From Roseivirga sp. UBA6052 (GTDB lineage Bacteria > Bacteroidota > Bacteroidia > Cytophagales > Cyclobacteriaceae), in contig DIYO01000005.1 of NCBI GenBank assembly GCA_002427755.1, positions 124,001 through 188,000 of the forward strand: a stretch of 64,000 nt of DNA, read 5' to 3'. Shown piece after piece: positions 1 through 7,610 of this stretch; within the stretch, counting starts at the first letter, position 1, and every line of letters begins with the position of its first letter. Under the pieces are notes generated by a model, which was given only the letters and a program-made list of their open reading frames with translations, was not told the DNA's origin and did no database searches. Made by a program: the position numbers and the translations under genes.

Positions 1-1539
1 CCTGTTGACAACAGGAATGATAATAATCCAAGGGTTTTTAGCATCAGTAATGAAGCGGCAAAACTAGCTAATATTAAGACCTCTGTTGTTGGTAATGCGT
101 CTACTGAGAGCAACATCGTCTTAAACGGAAAAATTAAAAAGGATGAAAGATTAGTAAACATCCAAACATCACATTTTGGCGGCCGCGTTGAAAAGCTTTA
201 CAAGAATTTTGAAGGAGATATAGTTAGGAAGGGAGATCCAATTGCTTCTATTTATTCTCCTGAACTGGTTTCAGCTCAAGAAGAACTTATAGAGGCCAAG
301 AAGCTCGAGAAGTCAAATCCAGTATTGTTAGAAGCAGCAAGAAAAAAACTCGAGTACTGGAAGCTTTCGGAAAATCAAATTGAAGAGATAGAGGCTTCTC
401 AGAAAGCAAAAAGAAACTTTGATCTCTTAGCAGATTATGACGGTACGGTAACTAAGAAACTCATAAACAATGGTGACCATATTATGCAAGGCGAAGGACT
501 ACTTGAAGTAACAGACCTCTCAAGGCTATGGGCAATATTTGAAGTCTATGAAAAGGATTTAGATAAGATCAGTCTTGGTCAGCTTTTGTCCTTTGACACG
601 CCCTATGGAGAGACAATTGAGACGCGTGTGAGTTTTATCGATACAGAGGTGGATTCTGAGTCTAGGATAGTAGAATTAAGAGGAAACATTAGAAATAATT
701 CCGGTACACTTAAACCAGAGATGTTCATTAAAGCTAATCTGGCTTTAGACTCCAATGAGGTATTAACAGTACCAAAATCGGCTGTTTTATGGACGGGTAA
801 AAGATCCATAGTATATGTGAAAGTTGATGATGAACCTTCTTTTGAACTTAGAGAAGTTGAATTGGGTAGGACTTTAGAAAATGCTTACGAGATCAAAGAA
901 GGAGTCGAAATGGGTGAAGAAGTGGTTACCAATGGAGCATTCACTTTAGATGCGGAAGCTCAACTTCAAGGCAAAATAAGCATGATGAACAATGCTGGTG
1001 TTAAAATCCAAAATGGTGCTAATCAAAACCCTGAAATTGAATTTCAAGAGATTGTACTACCTGAACCCAAAGATTACCTAAACAGTACGAGTTCACTTTT
1101 TAAAAGTCAGTTAGTGATATTCTTCCTTGATTATATCAAATTGAAAGATTTGATGGTGGAAGGCGATGGAAACAACATACAAGAAACTGCCAAACTAGTT
1201 GAATCCTCACTGGAAAAAGTAGATATGGCTTTGGTCAAAGGTGATGCGCATATGTTCTGGATGGAATTGCTTAAATCTATGCAGACAAGCATTGAAAAAA
1301 TAGTAGGCTCTTCTAATAGAGATGCGCAACGATTGGAATTCATAAATCTTTCAAAAGCCCTTATTGTAAGTGTTCAGTCTTTTGGTCTTAATTATGAGAA
1401 CCCACTCTATGTGCAATTTTGTCCAATGGCAAATAATGATCAAGGTGCCCCTTGGATTAGTTTACAAGAAGAGATTATTAACCCGTACTTTGGAGACGCT
1501 ATGCTTAACTGCGGATACATACTAGAGTCAATCCAATAA
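1..1539 (+). CDS. Efflux RND periplasmic adaptor (CusB-like) with C-terminal DUF3347, 5' truncated
   Basis: The reading frame is open from base 1, so the N-terminus and signal peptide lie outside the window; 512 residues are visible. The order is half of a barrel-sandwich hybrid (around visible residues 45-90, with VEKLYKNFEGD), a short helical hairpin, the second half (YDGTVTKKLINNGD), a beta-barrel domain and a membrane-proximal domain. This is the membrane fusion protein layout of CusB-type heavy-metal efflux systems. It would bridge an inner-membrane RND pump and an outer-membrane channel. Visible residues from about 360 to the end form a DUF3347 domain with the typical ending QFCPMANND...NPYFGDAMLNCG. 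Its conserved Cys/Met residues suggest metal contact by inference. The pump and channel genes are presumably upstream. The metal (Cu, Ag, Co, Zn) cannot be read from the sequence. Confidence 0.88.
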   Translation, partial: PVDNRNDNNPRVFSISNEAAKLANIKTSVVGNASTESNIVLNGKIKKDERLVNIQTSHFGGRVEKLYKNFEGDIVRKGDPIASIYSPELVSAQEELIEAKKLEKSNPVLLEAARKKLEYWKLSENQIEEIEASQKAKRNFDLLADYDGTVTKKLINNGDHIMQGEGLLEVTDLSRLWAIFEVYEKDLDKISLGQLLSFDTPYGETIETRVSFIDTEVDSESRIVELRGNIRNNSGTLKPEMFIKANLALDSNEVLTVPKSAVLWTGKRSIVYVKVDDEPSFELREVELGRTLENAYEIKEGVEMGEEVVTNGAFTLDAEAQLQGKISMMNNAGVKIQNGANQNPEIEFQEIVLPEPKDYLNSTSSLFKSQLVIFFLDYIKLKDLMVEGDGNNIQETAKLVESSLEKVDMALVKGDAHMFWMELLKSMQTSIEKIVGSSNRDAQRLEFINLSKALIVSVQSFGLNYENPLYVQFCPMANNDQGAPWISLQEEIINPYFGDAMLNCGYILESIQ

Positions 1540-1678
1540 CGTTAAGTTTTTAGCAAAAAGGGATTCTAATTATCAACTCGAAAATGAATAGTACTTTTGT
1601 AACTTATTGTGTAACTAATACTATTTTATTTGCGTTTTCTTAATAAAAGCTTTGTCTATGAGACGAAATAGTTTTTAC

Positions 1679-1787
1679 TTTGAACCAAGCTTTAGAGCTA
1701 AAGATATTTAAGACATCTGGAGGTTCCATACCTCTGGTATTGTGTGTGTTTATTGGCCACCTCGACCCTCGGTTGAGGTGGTTTTTT
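1679..1787 (+). ncRNA. Candidate small RNA, copy A
   Basis: No gene covers this stretch between the adaptor gene and a convergent minus-strand gene. It contains TTTGAACCAA (1679-1688), AAGATATTTAAGA (1701-1713), a hairpin GAGGT/ACCTC (1720-1734), GTGTTTA (1746-1752) and a strong terminator (1757-1787). The same blocks occur in the same order at 35276-35396. A TTG at 1652-1654 followed after 20 bases by TTACTTTG is a near-consensus Bacteroidota promoter, which would start the RNA near 1685-1690. No start codon or conserved frame links the two copies, so a non-coding RNA is favoured. It could instead be a long 3' UTR of the adaptor gene. Confidence 0.45.
1757..1787 (+). terminator. Intrinsic terminator
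   Basis: A 10-bp stem CCACCTCGAC/GTTGAGGTGG (one G-T pair) with a 5-base loop is followed by TTTTTT. The T tract follows on the plus strand only, so it ends transcription from the left, just before the convergent gene at 1786-2271. Confidence 0.85.
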
Positions 1788-2271
1788 ATTTATGCTTCTT
1801 GTCATATTTTTTCCTTAAAATTCTCGCTAGCTCATAAGCCTCTTTCTCCCACGGCCTATTTCCATACCTCACTTTTCTTAAGTCTATCAACTCTCCCCTC
1901 CACTTTACAAAATGTTCATCGATTCGTTTCAAATCTTGATATGCAAATTGCCAAGCATGAATCAACTCATGCACAATCGTTTCGATCTTCTTAGATCTAT
2001 GAAGTCTTCGATTTACTGTAATTAAGATTTGGTTTGAACCATTTACCTCTGCGAACTGAGATGTTCCATTAATACCTTTCGGAAGGTTTAGGCTGAAATT
2101 GATACGTATACTGAATTCACTGTCAAAACCCATGTTTCGAGCATGAAACATTATTTCATGTTCAATTCGCTCGTTGGCGCCAACATCTGCATTAAACGAA
2201 ATTTTAGGGTTTGAACTGGCCATTGAAAGCTGACCGACAATTAGACCTAATAACAAGAATACCTTTTTCAT
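1786..2271 (-). CDS. Secreted SprT-like zinc metallopeptidase
   Basis: 161 residues with a signal peptide (MKKVFLLLGLIVGQLSMASS), so probably periplasmic. HELIH at residues 101-105 is a classic HExxH zinc site with catalytic Glu102. His120 in DEHFVKWR sits where SprT-like proteins carry the third zinc ligand. The combination of HELIHAWQ and a nearby HxxxW resembles the SprT/zincin-like families, which are normally cytoplasmic, so export here is unusual. The protein ends in a Lys-rich tail. The gene stands alone: it converges on the adaptor gene and is divergent from the DUF6503 gene. The substrate is unknown. Confidence 0.65.
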   Translation of the reverse strand: MKKVFLLLGLIVGQLSMASSNPKISFNADVGANERIEHEIMFHARNMGFDSEFSIRINFSLNLPKGINGTSQFAEVNGSNQILITVNRRLHRSKKIETIVHELIHAWQFAYQDLKRIDEHFVKWRGELIDLRKVRYGNRPWEKEAYELARILRKKYDKKHK

Positions 2272-2465
2272 ATGCTCCTCCTTTATTTCAAGTAAACCTA
2301 TTCAAGTGCCAATTTTTTAACACATTGATAGCCTGTACATTAACTATTTTCTAGAACCAACCACTTGTACAAAACCGTACATTTTTTGTGCGATTGATGC
2401 TTAGCTTTAGTTTGGTTGTAGGAATTATTCAAGCCAACTCGAGGTTAGCTTTTCGCCATTCCAAT

Positions 2466-2473
2466 TAAATTTG
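2466..2473 (+). promoter_or_regulatory. -7 element TAAATTTG before the DUF6503 gene
   Basis: TAAATTTG matches the Bacteroidota -7 consensus TAnnTTTG and lies only five bases before the ATG at 2478. Transcription would start at or next to the start codon, giving a nearly leaderless mRNA. No TTG is found at the -33 spacing, so the call is tentative. Confidence 0.35.
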
Positions 2474-2477
2474 AAGC

Positions 2478-3245
2478 ATGAAGCATATAATACTTCTTTT
2501 ATTAGTAGGTGCATTAGTTCTTTCTTGTAGCAAAGAACAGACCAAAAACGATGTAAATACATCTAAATCTCAGGATCAAGAAATAATAGACAACTCCATA
2601 TCCTTCCACAGCTTAAATGGCCTGGGTGAAGCCAACTTTCAACTGACATTCAGAGACATTTATTACACCTATGAAAATTCAGCAGGTATGTATACATATA
2701 CCCGAACCCAAAAAGATAGCTTGGGAAGAACTGTAAAAGACATTATGAATAACGAGACACTGCTTCGATACATTGAAGGAGACACCGTTGCCATTACTGA
2801 AGAAAAAAGAGCCGCATACACTCGATCAGTTAATTCTGTAATCTATTTCTTTAGACTTCCTTTTGGTCTGAACGACCCTGCCGTATTGAAGAAATTCAAT
2901 GGTGAAAGAAATATAAAAGGAAAGACTTACTATGAGGTTGAAGTAACATTCAATCAAGAAGGAGGTGGAGAAGATTTTGATGATGTATTTCTTTATTGGT
3001 TCGATAAGGAAGACTATTCCATGGACTATCTAGCCTATTTATACCATACTGATGGAGGAGGATTAAGATTTAGAGAAGCTATAAACCCAAGAAAGGTATC
3101 GGGAGCCCTGATTCAAGACTATATTAACTTTAAACCAGAAGACGAAACAATTCCAATTTCAACGATTCTTGATTTGTATAAAGAAGATAAGCTCATTGAA
3201 TTGTCTAGAATTATAAACGAGGATGTAAAAATTCAATTCAATTAA
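2478..3245 (+). CDS. DUF6503 family lipoprotein
   Basis: 255 residues with a lipoprotein signal (MKHIILLLLVGALVLSCSKE, lipobox Cys17). The mature protein has the conserved DUF6503 blocks VIYFFRLPFGLND, EVTFNQEGGGEDFDDVFLYW and YLAYLYHTDGGGLRFREAINP. Members are often mis-annotated as deoxyribose-phosphate aldolase, but nothing here resembles an aldolase active site. The fold looks like a LolA/outer-membrane lipoprotein-sorting type beta structure, by inference. The nitrilase gene follows after two bases, so the two are probably co-transcribed. Function is unknown. Confidence 0.75.
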   Translation: MKHIILLLLVGALVLSCSKEQTKNDVNTSKSQDQEIIDNSISFHSLNGLGEANFQLTFRDIYYTYENSAGMYTYTRTQKDSLGRTVKDIMNNETLLRYIEGDTVAITEEKRAAYTRSVNSVIYFFRLPFGLNDPAVLKKFNGERNIKGKTYYEVEVTFNQEGGGEDFDDVFLYWFDKEDYSMDYLAYLYHTDGGGLRFREAINPRKVSGALIQDYINFKPEDETIPISTILDLYKEDKLIELSRIINEDVKIQFN

Positions 3246-3247
3246 TA

Positions 3248-4186
3248 ATGGATAAAAAAGTTCGCATTGCAGTTGTACAAGCAGCTCCAGCTTATTTAGA
3301 TGTAGATGCTTCTTTGAAAAAGGTAGAGCAGTTACTTCAAGAAGCTGCAGATCAAAATGCCGATCTGGTTTGCTTCGGAGAAACTTGGTTTACTGGATAC
3401 CCTGCTTGGATAGATTACTGTGATGAGTACGCGAAATGGGACTTTCAAGCCACCAAAGAAGTGTTTGCGAAAACACACAGCAGTAGTCTGAGTGTAAAAG
3501 GACCAGAAGTTAGGCAGATTGGTGAATGGGCTAATCAACATGGTCTAAGTATCGTAATGGGAATTAATGAAAGAGTAGATTCAGGGCCAGGTAATGGTAC
3601 AATCTACAATGCATTATTAACCTGGAATGAGAAAGGGGAACTTGCAAATCACCATAGAAAATTAATGCCAACACATACGGAAAGACTTCTCTATGGACAA
3701 GGAGATGGCAAAGGATTGCAGGGTGTAGAAACAAGTGCAGGACGTGTTGGTGGATTAATTTGTTGGGAACATTGGATGCCACTTACCAGACAGACCATGC
3801 ACAATAGTGGCGAACATATTCATGTAGCTGTTTGGCCAAAGGTTCATGAAATGCTACAAATTGCTACTCGTTCATACGCTTTTGAAGGAAGGTGCTTTGC
3901 CGTAGGTGTAGGGCAGATTATGAAGGTAAGTGATATACCGTCAGAATTAGAACTACCAGCAGAGCTACAAGACAAACCTGACCACCTTCTGCTTAATGGA
4001 GGAAGCTGTATAGTTGGGCCTGATGGACATTATGTAATGGATCCTGTTTGGGATAAAGAAGGCGTTTTTGTAACTGAGGTAGATTTGAACCGATGCTACC
4101 AAGAACGCATGGCACTGGACGTCACAGGGCACTATCAAAGAAACGATGTCTTTCAATTAGACATAAAAAAAGAGAGACTTAATTAA
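3248..4186 (+). CDS. Nitrilase-type carbon-nitrogen hydrolase
   Basis: 312 residues, cytoplasmic, full length for the nitrilase superfamily. The catalytic triad is visible: Glu45 (FGETWFTGYP), Lys138 (HHRKLMPT) and Cys172 (GLICWEHWMPL). CWEHWMP is the hallmark of branch-1 (true) nitrilases, which hydrolyse R-CN to the carboxylate and ammonia, rather than of amidase branches. The C-terminus (LDVTGHYQRNDVFQLDI) is also typical. It probably acts on aliphatic or aromatic nitriles; the actual substrate cannot be read. The gene lies two bases after the DUF6503 lipoprotein gene. Its last codons and stop form one arm of the downstream terminator. Confidence 0.88.
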   Translation: MDKKVRIAVVQAAPAYLDVDASLKKVEQLLQEAADQNADLVCFGETWFTGYPAWIDYCDEYAKWDFQATKEVFAKTHSSSLSVKGPEVRQIGEWANQHGLSIVMGINERVDSGPGNGTIYNALLTWNEKGELANHHRKLMPTHTERLLYGQGDGKGLQGVETSAGRVGGLICWEHWMPLTRQTMHNSGEHIHVAVWPKVHEMLQIATRSYAFEGRCFAVGVGQIMKVSDIPSELELPAELQDKPDHLLLNGGSCIVGPDGHYVMDPVWDKEGVFVTEVDLNRCYQERMALDVTGHYQRNDVFQLDIKKERLN

Positions 4187-4201
4187 GTCTCTCTTTTTTT
4201 A
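4165..4201. terminator. Bidirectional terminator overlapping the nitrilase stop codon
   Basis: AAAAGAGAGACTTA/TAAGTCTCTCTTTT forms a long A/T-flanked stem whose 5' arm is coding sequence and whose 3' arm begins at the TAA stop (4184-4186). A T run lies on both strands, so it serves the nitrilase gene and the convergent LolA-like gene. Confidence 0.85.
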
Positions 4202-4217
4202 AAATGCTTTACTTAAT

Positions 4218-4847
4218 CTATTTACACCCAGCACTACGCTCATCTATTTTCTCGTAATAGCGTCCTGGATTGATAGTAAACTTAGTACCTGAGGTATTTG
4301 TACTAAATCCACTAAGTGTATACTTATGAGATGTACCAAAATCATCTATTGCTGTAATAGAGGTAATATCATTTCCACTAGTCTCAATCTTTAAAGTTAC
4401 GTAAGCTGCTTCCGCAGTTGGCTTTAAGGTAATGATGTTACCATCTACAGTACCCGCATGGTCAGAAGCATAAAATGTAAGTATAGCACCATAATCAATG
4501 ATCGCTTCAGCGTTTTCACCATCACAAAATCTCATGTATTGAGAATGATCAAGTTCAATGGTTCCGATGTGTTCCACTTTACCATCACCCATCCAAATCT
4601 CATTGGCATCTTCTCCATACTTTAGAATATACCTATCTCCTTGCACCACTAATACTCCTTCTTGGGTATTAGAGAATCCCATTCTGTCATTAACAGATTC
4701 GTACTTGATATTTAGTTTGTAGCCAGGAATCTCACCGTACTTACTAAAAAGAGCCTGTACTGCTCCTGCCGCATTTTGTGCAATGGCAGTGCTTAAACCT
4801 ATTAGTACAAACAATAGTGTTAATGTCAGTTTCTTAAGTGTTCTCAT
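4218..4847 (-). CDS. LolA-like outer-membrane lipoprotein carrier family protein
   Basis: 209 residues with a signal peptide ending near ALA-type sequence STAIAQ. The mature part (IKYESVNDRMGFSNTQEGVLVVQGDRYILKYGEDANEIWMGDGK...) has the LolA pattern: a strand of the form 'F.Q...' followed by a short region describing an unwritten hydrophobic ligand. In LolA proteins this half-barrel carries lipoproteins across the periplasm. The gene lies downstream of the sigma/DUF4097 operon in the same direction, but a terminator at 4923-4953 separates them, so it may be an independent unit. Two cysteines (FCDGEN and the C-terminal AGCK) are present. The specific cargo is unknown. Confidence 0.7.
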   Translation of the reverse strand: MRTLKKLTLTLLFVLIGLSTAIAQNAAGAVQALFSKYGEIPGYKLNIKYESVNDRMGFSNTQEGVLVVQGDRYILKYGEDANEIWMGDGKVEHIGTIELDHSQYMRFCDGENAEAIIDYGAILTFYASDHAGTVDGNIITLKPTAEAAYVTLKIETSGNDITSITAIDDFGTSHKYTLSGFSTNTSGTKFTINPGRYYEKIDERSAGCK

Positions 4848-4922
4848 AATCCAGTAATCTCAATAAAAATAACCGCTGAAGTGTTGCTGACGGTTTGAAT
4901 TAACGTTGATATACTAAAATAG

Positions 4923-4953
4923 AAAAATCCTGCGAAAATCAATCCGCAGGATT
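4923..4953 (-). terminator. Terminator of the sigma/DUF4097 operon
   Basis: A 9-bp stem AATCCTGCG/CGCAGGATT is followed on the minus strand by TTTTTC. It lies 26 bases after the stop of the last operon gene (4979). Confidence 0.8.
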
Positions 4954-4978
4954 CTGAACATATTTAAATTCTATTAGA

Positions 4979-5929
4979 CTATCCTTTTCTAATGTAGATA
5001 TTACCGTTTCTAGTCTTCATGATTACTTCAGGTCCTCCACCATTGAGGTCGCCTTGCACCCAGTTCTCATATTTGATAGCATAGCCGTTACCACCATCTT
5101 GTTTCTGAGTTGTAGGTTTTGGATTGCTCAAGCTAAAGGTTTCAAAATCTGTAAAGATGTCTCGGTTGGTTCTCATCTTAGTTGAGAATTTAGAGCCATC
5201 TGGTACTGTAAGGTCTATATCTCCATTGTAAGTTGAATATGTCAATGGAATATCAGGTGTAAGTCCACTGAAAGTAATTTTGATGTCTCCATTATATGTA
5301 CTGGCAGAAGCCGTTCCATTAATGTTAGTTAGGCTTATGCCACCATTATAGCTCTCTATATCTAAGTCTCCATTTACTCCATCAACAGAGATAAATCCGT
5401 TATTATAAGTCTCTGCTTCGATATCAAAGTTTCTTGGCACCATAATCTCATAATCAGATCTATTATTCCAGCCTTCATTCTCAATATCAACAAAGTTGTT
5501 ATTCTCTGAAGCCTCGAAATTAAAGCCACCGCTACTTATCAATTTCATACCACCAGACTGCTTAGAGCTTACTTTCTTTTCATATTTGATGATTTTAACC
5601 TTTACGGTAGCTCCATCATATCCTGTGATCTTTACTCTTCCATTTCTAGAATCAAACTTAAGAGCTCCTTTCTCACCTGGTTTGGAAAGTGGAATCTCTA
5701 TCTCTTGAGTAGACTGTTGGTATTTTGATCCTTGATTATCATCATCGTCATCATCAAAATCTAAATCAAGATCTACCTCAATGTCTTTCATTGCTTTAGA
5801 GACGATCTTATTCACATCAATATCGACCTTTACATCAGGATCCACATTAACGTCTACCGACTGGGCACTGGCTGACAGCGAACCTGCCAAGAATAAAAGT
5901 GCTGCAATTGTTGTTTTCATATTTTTCAT
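4979..5929 (-). CDS. DUF4097 beta-solenoid protein with acidic N-terminal segment (second operon copy)
   Basis: 316 residues with a signal peptide (MKNMKTTIAALLFLAGSLSASA). Residues about 25-65 are strongly acidic (VDVNVDPDVKVDIDVNK, then DLDLDFDDDDDD), which suggests cation binding or an extended linker. From about residue 85 the protein shows the alternating short strands of DUF4097 (putative adhesin family), such as NGRVKITGYDG, YNNGFISVDGVNGDLDIESYNGGISLTNINGTASASTYNGDIKI, ending TRNGNIYIRKG. It is probably an exported right-handed beta-solenoid. It is the last gene of the sigma operon, 17 bases after the HEAT-repeat gene. The start could also be Met4. Confidence 0.75.
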   Translation of the reverse strand: MKNMKTTIAALLFLAGSLSASAQSVDVNVDPDVKVDIDVNKIVSKAMKDIEVDLDLDFDDDDDDNQGSKYQQSTQEIEIPLSKPGEKGALKFDSRNGRVKITGYDGATVKVKIIKYEKKVSSKQSGGMKLISSGGFNFEASENNNFVDIENEGWNNRSDYEIMVPRNFDIEAETYNNGFISVDGVNGDLDIESYNGGISLTNINGTASASTYNGDIKITFSGLTPDIPLTYSTYNGDIDLTVPDGSKFSTKMRTNRDIFTDFETFSLSNPKPTTQKQDGGNGYAIKYENWVQGDLNGGGPEVIMKTRNGNIYIRKG

Positions 5930-5946
5930 TTCTATTTCTTTTTCTG

Positions 5947-6738
5947 TTACATGATTTTGTCAAGATTCTCTCGAAGCGTTGTTTTCACCTCCTCTGGCGT
6001 ATATTCTCCTTCCAAAATCGATTGAAATTCCTCTTTTGCTTTTGGCTCTTGAAGCTCAGCCATCAATTCAGCCAATGCCACCTGCATAATGGGCGACTCT
6101 TGCTTGCTAATACTATTTATTAACCCTTCTCTGATCTCCGGATTATTAGCATAAGAAGCTAGTATGGTTAGTGCCGCTAAGCGCACATTAGTACTCTCAT
6201 CATTATTTAGGGTCAAAAACATAGCATCAGTAATCTGTTGATTTTCACTTACCAAATCACTACTTATTTGTAGCCCTTGTAATCTCTTTGAAGCTGACTG
6301 TTCTTCCAGCATAGTCAACATCATCATTTCTTTCATATCAGCCATTTGATTACTCAGCTGATTCAGTTCGCCTTCATAATTAGAATTGCTGAAAAGTCGA
6401 CCTCCTACAATTCCTATGATTAGAATTGCTAAAGCAAAAGCTCCTTTTCCAATTGCAGACCCTAGCAGTTGATTAAACCACTCTTGAAGGTTAAAAGAAG
6501 TCTTGGTCGATTGCTTAGCCTTTTCCTCACCAAGCATCGCATAAAAGCGATTTGAAAGCTCCTGTGAAGGAACCGGCTCTTGTACCGAGCCAAACTTGTC
6601 TTCAAATACTTTCAAACCTTCTAATTCGGTTTGATCGATATGACCTTCAGCTACATAGCGATTGAACTCTTCTAGGCGCTTGCCCTCAAGGGTTCCATCC
6701 ATGTAGTCCGTAATCAGAGACATGTATTTATCTTCCAT
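5947..6738 (-). CDS. Putative anti-sigma factor with transmembrane helix and HEAT-like repeats
   Basis: 263 residues. The first 40 (MEDKYMSLITDYMDGTLEGKRLEEFNRYV) look like the zinc-less anti-sigma N-terminus that binds ECF sigma factors. A single membrane helix lies around residues 96-115 (GAFALAILIIGIVGGRLF). The C-terminal part, after a coiled-coil linker, has HEAT-like helices (NVRLAALTILASYANNPEIREGL, IMQVALAELMAEL). That places the repeat domain in the periplasm, where it could sense a partner. Position two genes after the sigma factor supports an anti-sigma role, but this is inference: sequence identity to known anti-sigma factors is not obvious. Confidence 0.65.
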   Translation of the reverse strand: MEDKYMSLITDYMDGTLEGKRLEEFNRYVAEGHIDQTELEGLKVFEDKFGSVQEPVPSQELSNRFYAMLGEEKAKQSTKTSFNLQEWFNQLLGSAIGKGAFALAILIIGIVGGRLFSNSNYEGELNQLSNQMADMKEMMMLTMLEEQSASKRLQGLQISSDLVSENQQITDAMFLTLNNDESTNVRLAALTILASYANNPEIREGLINSISKQESPIMQVALAELMAELQEPKAKEEFQSILEGEYTPEEVKTTLRENLDKIM

Positions 6739-6746
6739 GGTCTTCT

Positions 6747-7607
6747 CTATTTCTTTTTAATTCTTATATCACCATTCAGTGTTTCAAAATCCAATGACGG
6801 GCCACCATTACCGATTTGATAGCCGTTAGAATTGGCAATCTTGTATTTGGTTCCACCACCATTGGATACCTTTTGCATCTTAGGTGCTACTTTGCTATCA
6901 AAGTCGATATCAGCATATACTTTACCCCATCTTGTAAGAAAATTGAATGTCCCATCATTCTTAGCAGGTAATTCAAGCGTGATATCGCCATTCACTGTAT
7001 CGAAAGAAGCAAACTCCGAAGGCATCTTGTTCATTGAAATATTCAATTTACCATTAACAGTTTTTGCTTTCACATTATCTGAGACACCTTCTAGATATAC
7101 CGATCCGTTTACATTTCCGGCATATAACTCACCTCCTACATTAGTAACTGTTACATCTCCATTATTCACTGTAGATACTTTAACACTAATGCCTTCAGGC
7201 ACCTTAATCTTATAATCGAGCGAATATTTATAATCAAGTCTCTTACTATTTCTATTCCAATCCCAAGAGCATTCAAGTGGGTCTTCCTTTTCTTTAATGA
7301 TTTGATTTGGAGATACCATTATGATTCGCGCATAATCCTCGCCCTTATCTAGCTTAACTTGGATATCTTCCATGCCTTGCCTTACATCATCAGCATCTCT
7401 TGCTCTTATCTCCTTTATAATTTCAATTTCGATCGTATTACCACTGTATGCCTCCACATCTATATCTCCATCAATGTTACAGACACAGAACCAATAGTCT
7501 TTCGAATTATTCGCAACTTCTATACTCTTCGTTATCGTCTCATTCTGAATTTGACCTAAAGCCACGAGAGCAACAAAAGAGAATAAGAGCGTATATAAAT
7601 TCTTCAT
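6747..7607 (-). CDS. DUF4097 beta-solenoid protein (first operon copy)
   Basis: 286 residues with a signal peptide (MKNLYTLLFSFVALVALGQ). The body alternates short strands: CNIDGDIDVEAYSGNTIEIEI, VSTVNNGDVTVTNVGGELYAGNVNGSVYLEGV, TVNGKLNISM, TVNGDITLELP, ending ETLNGDIRIKKK, which is the DUF4097 signature. Unlike the other operon copy it lacks an acidic run. It follows the sigma gene after three bases and precedes the anti-sigma gene by eight, so all are one transcript. A role as an envelope-facing partner of the membrane protein is inferred from the position. Confidence 0.78.
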   Translation of the reverse strand: MKNLYTLLFSFVALVALGQIQNETITKSIEVANNSKDYWFCVCNIDGDIDVEAYSGNTIEIEIIKEIRARDADDVRQGMEDIQVKLDKGEDYARIIMVSPNQIIKEKEDPLECSWDWNRNSKRLDYKYSLDYKIKVPEGISVKVSTVNNGDVTVTNVGGELYAGNVNGSVYLEGVSDNVKAKTVNGKLNISMNKMPSEFASFDTVNGDITLELPAKNDGTFNFLTRWGKVYADIDFDSKVAPKMQKVSNGGGTKYKIANSNGYQIGNGGPSLDFETLNGDIRIKKK

Positions 7608-7610
7608 GAT

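Noticed and set aside
1680..1994. Open frame of 104 codons on the plus strand
   Set aside because: It overlaps the minus-strand protease gene and the terminator at 1757-1787, and its translation has no family pattern.
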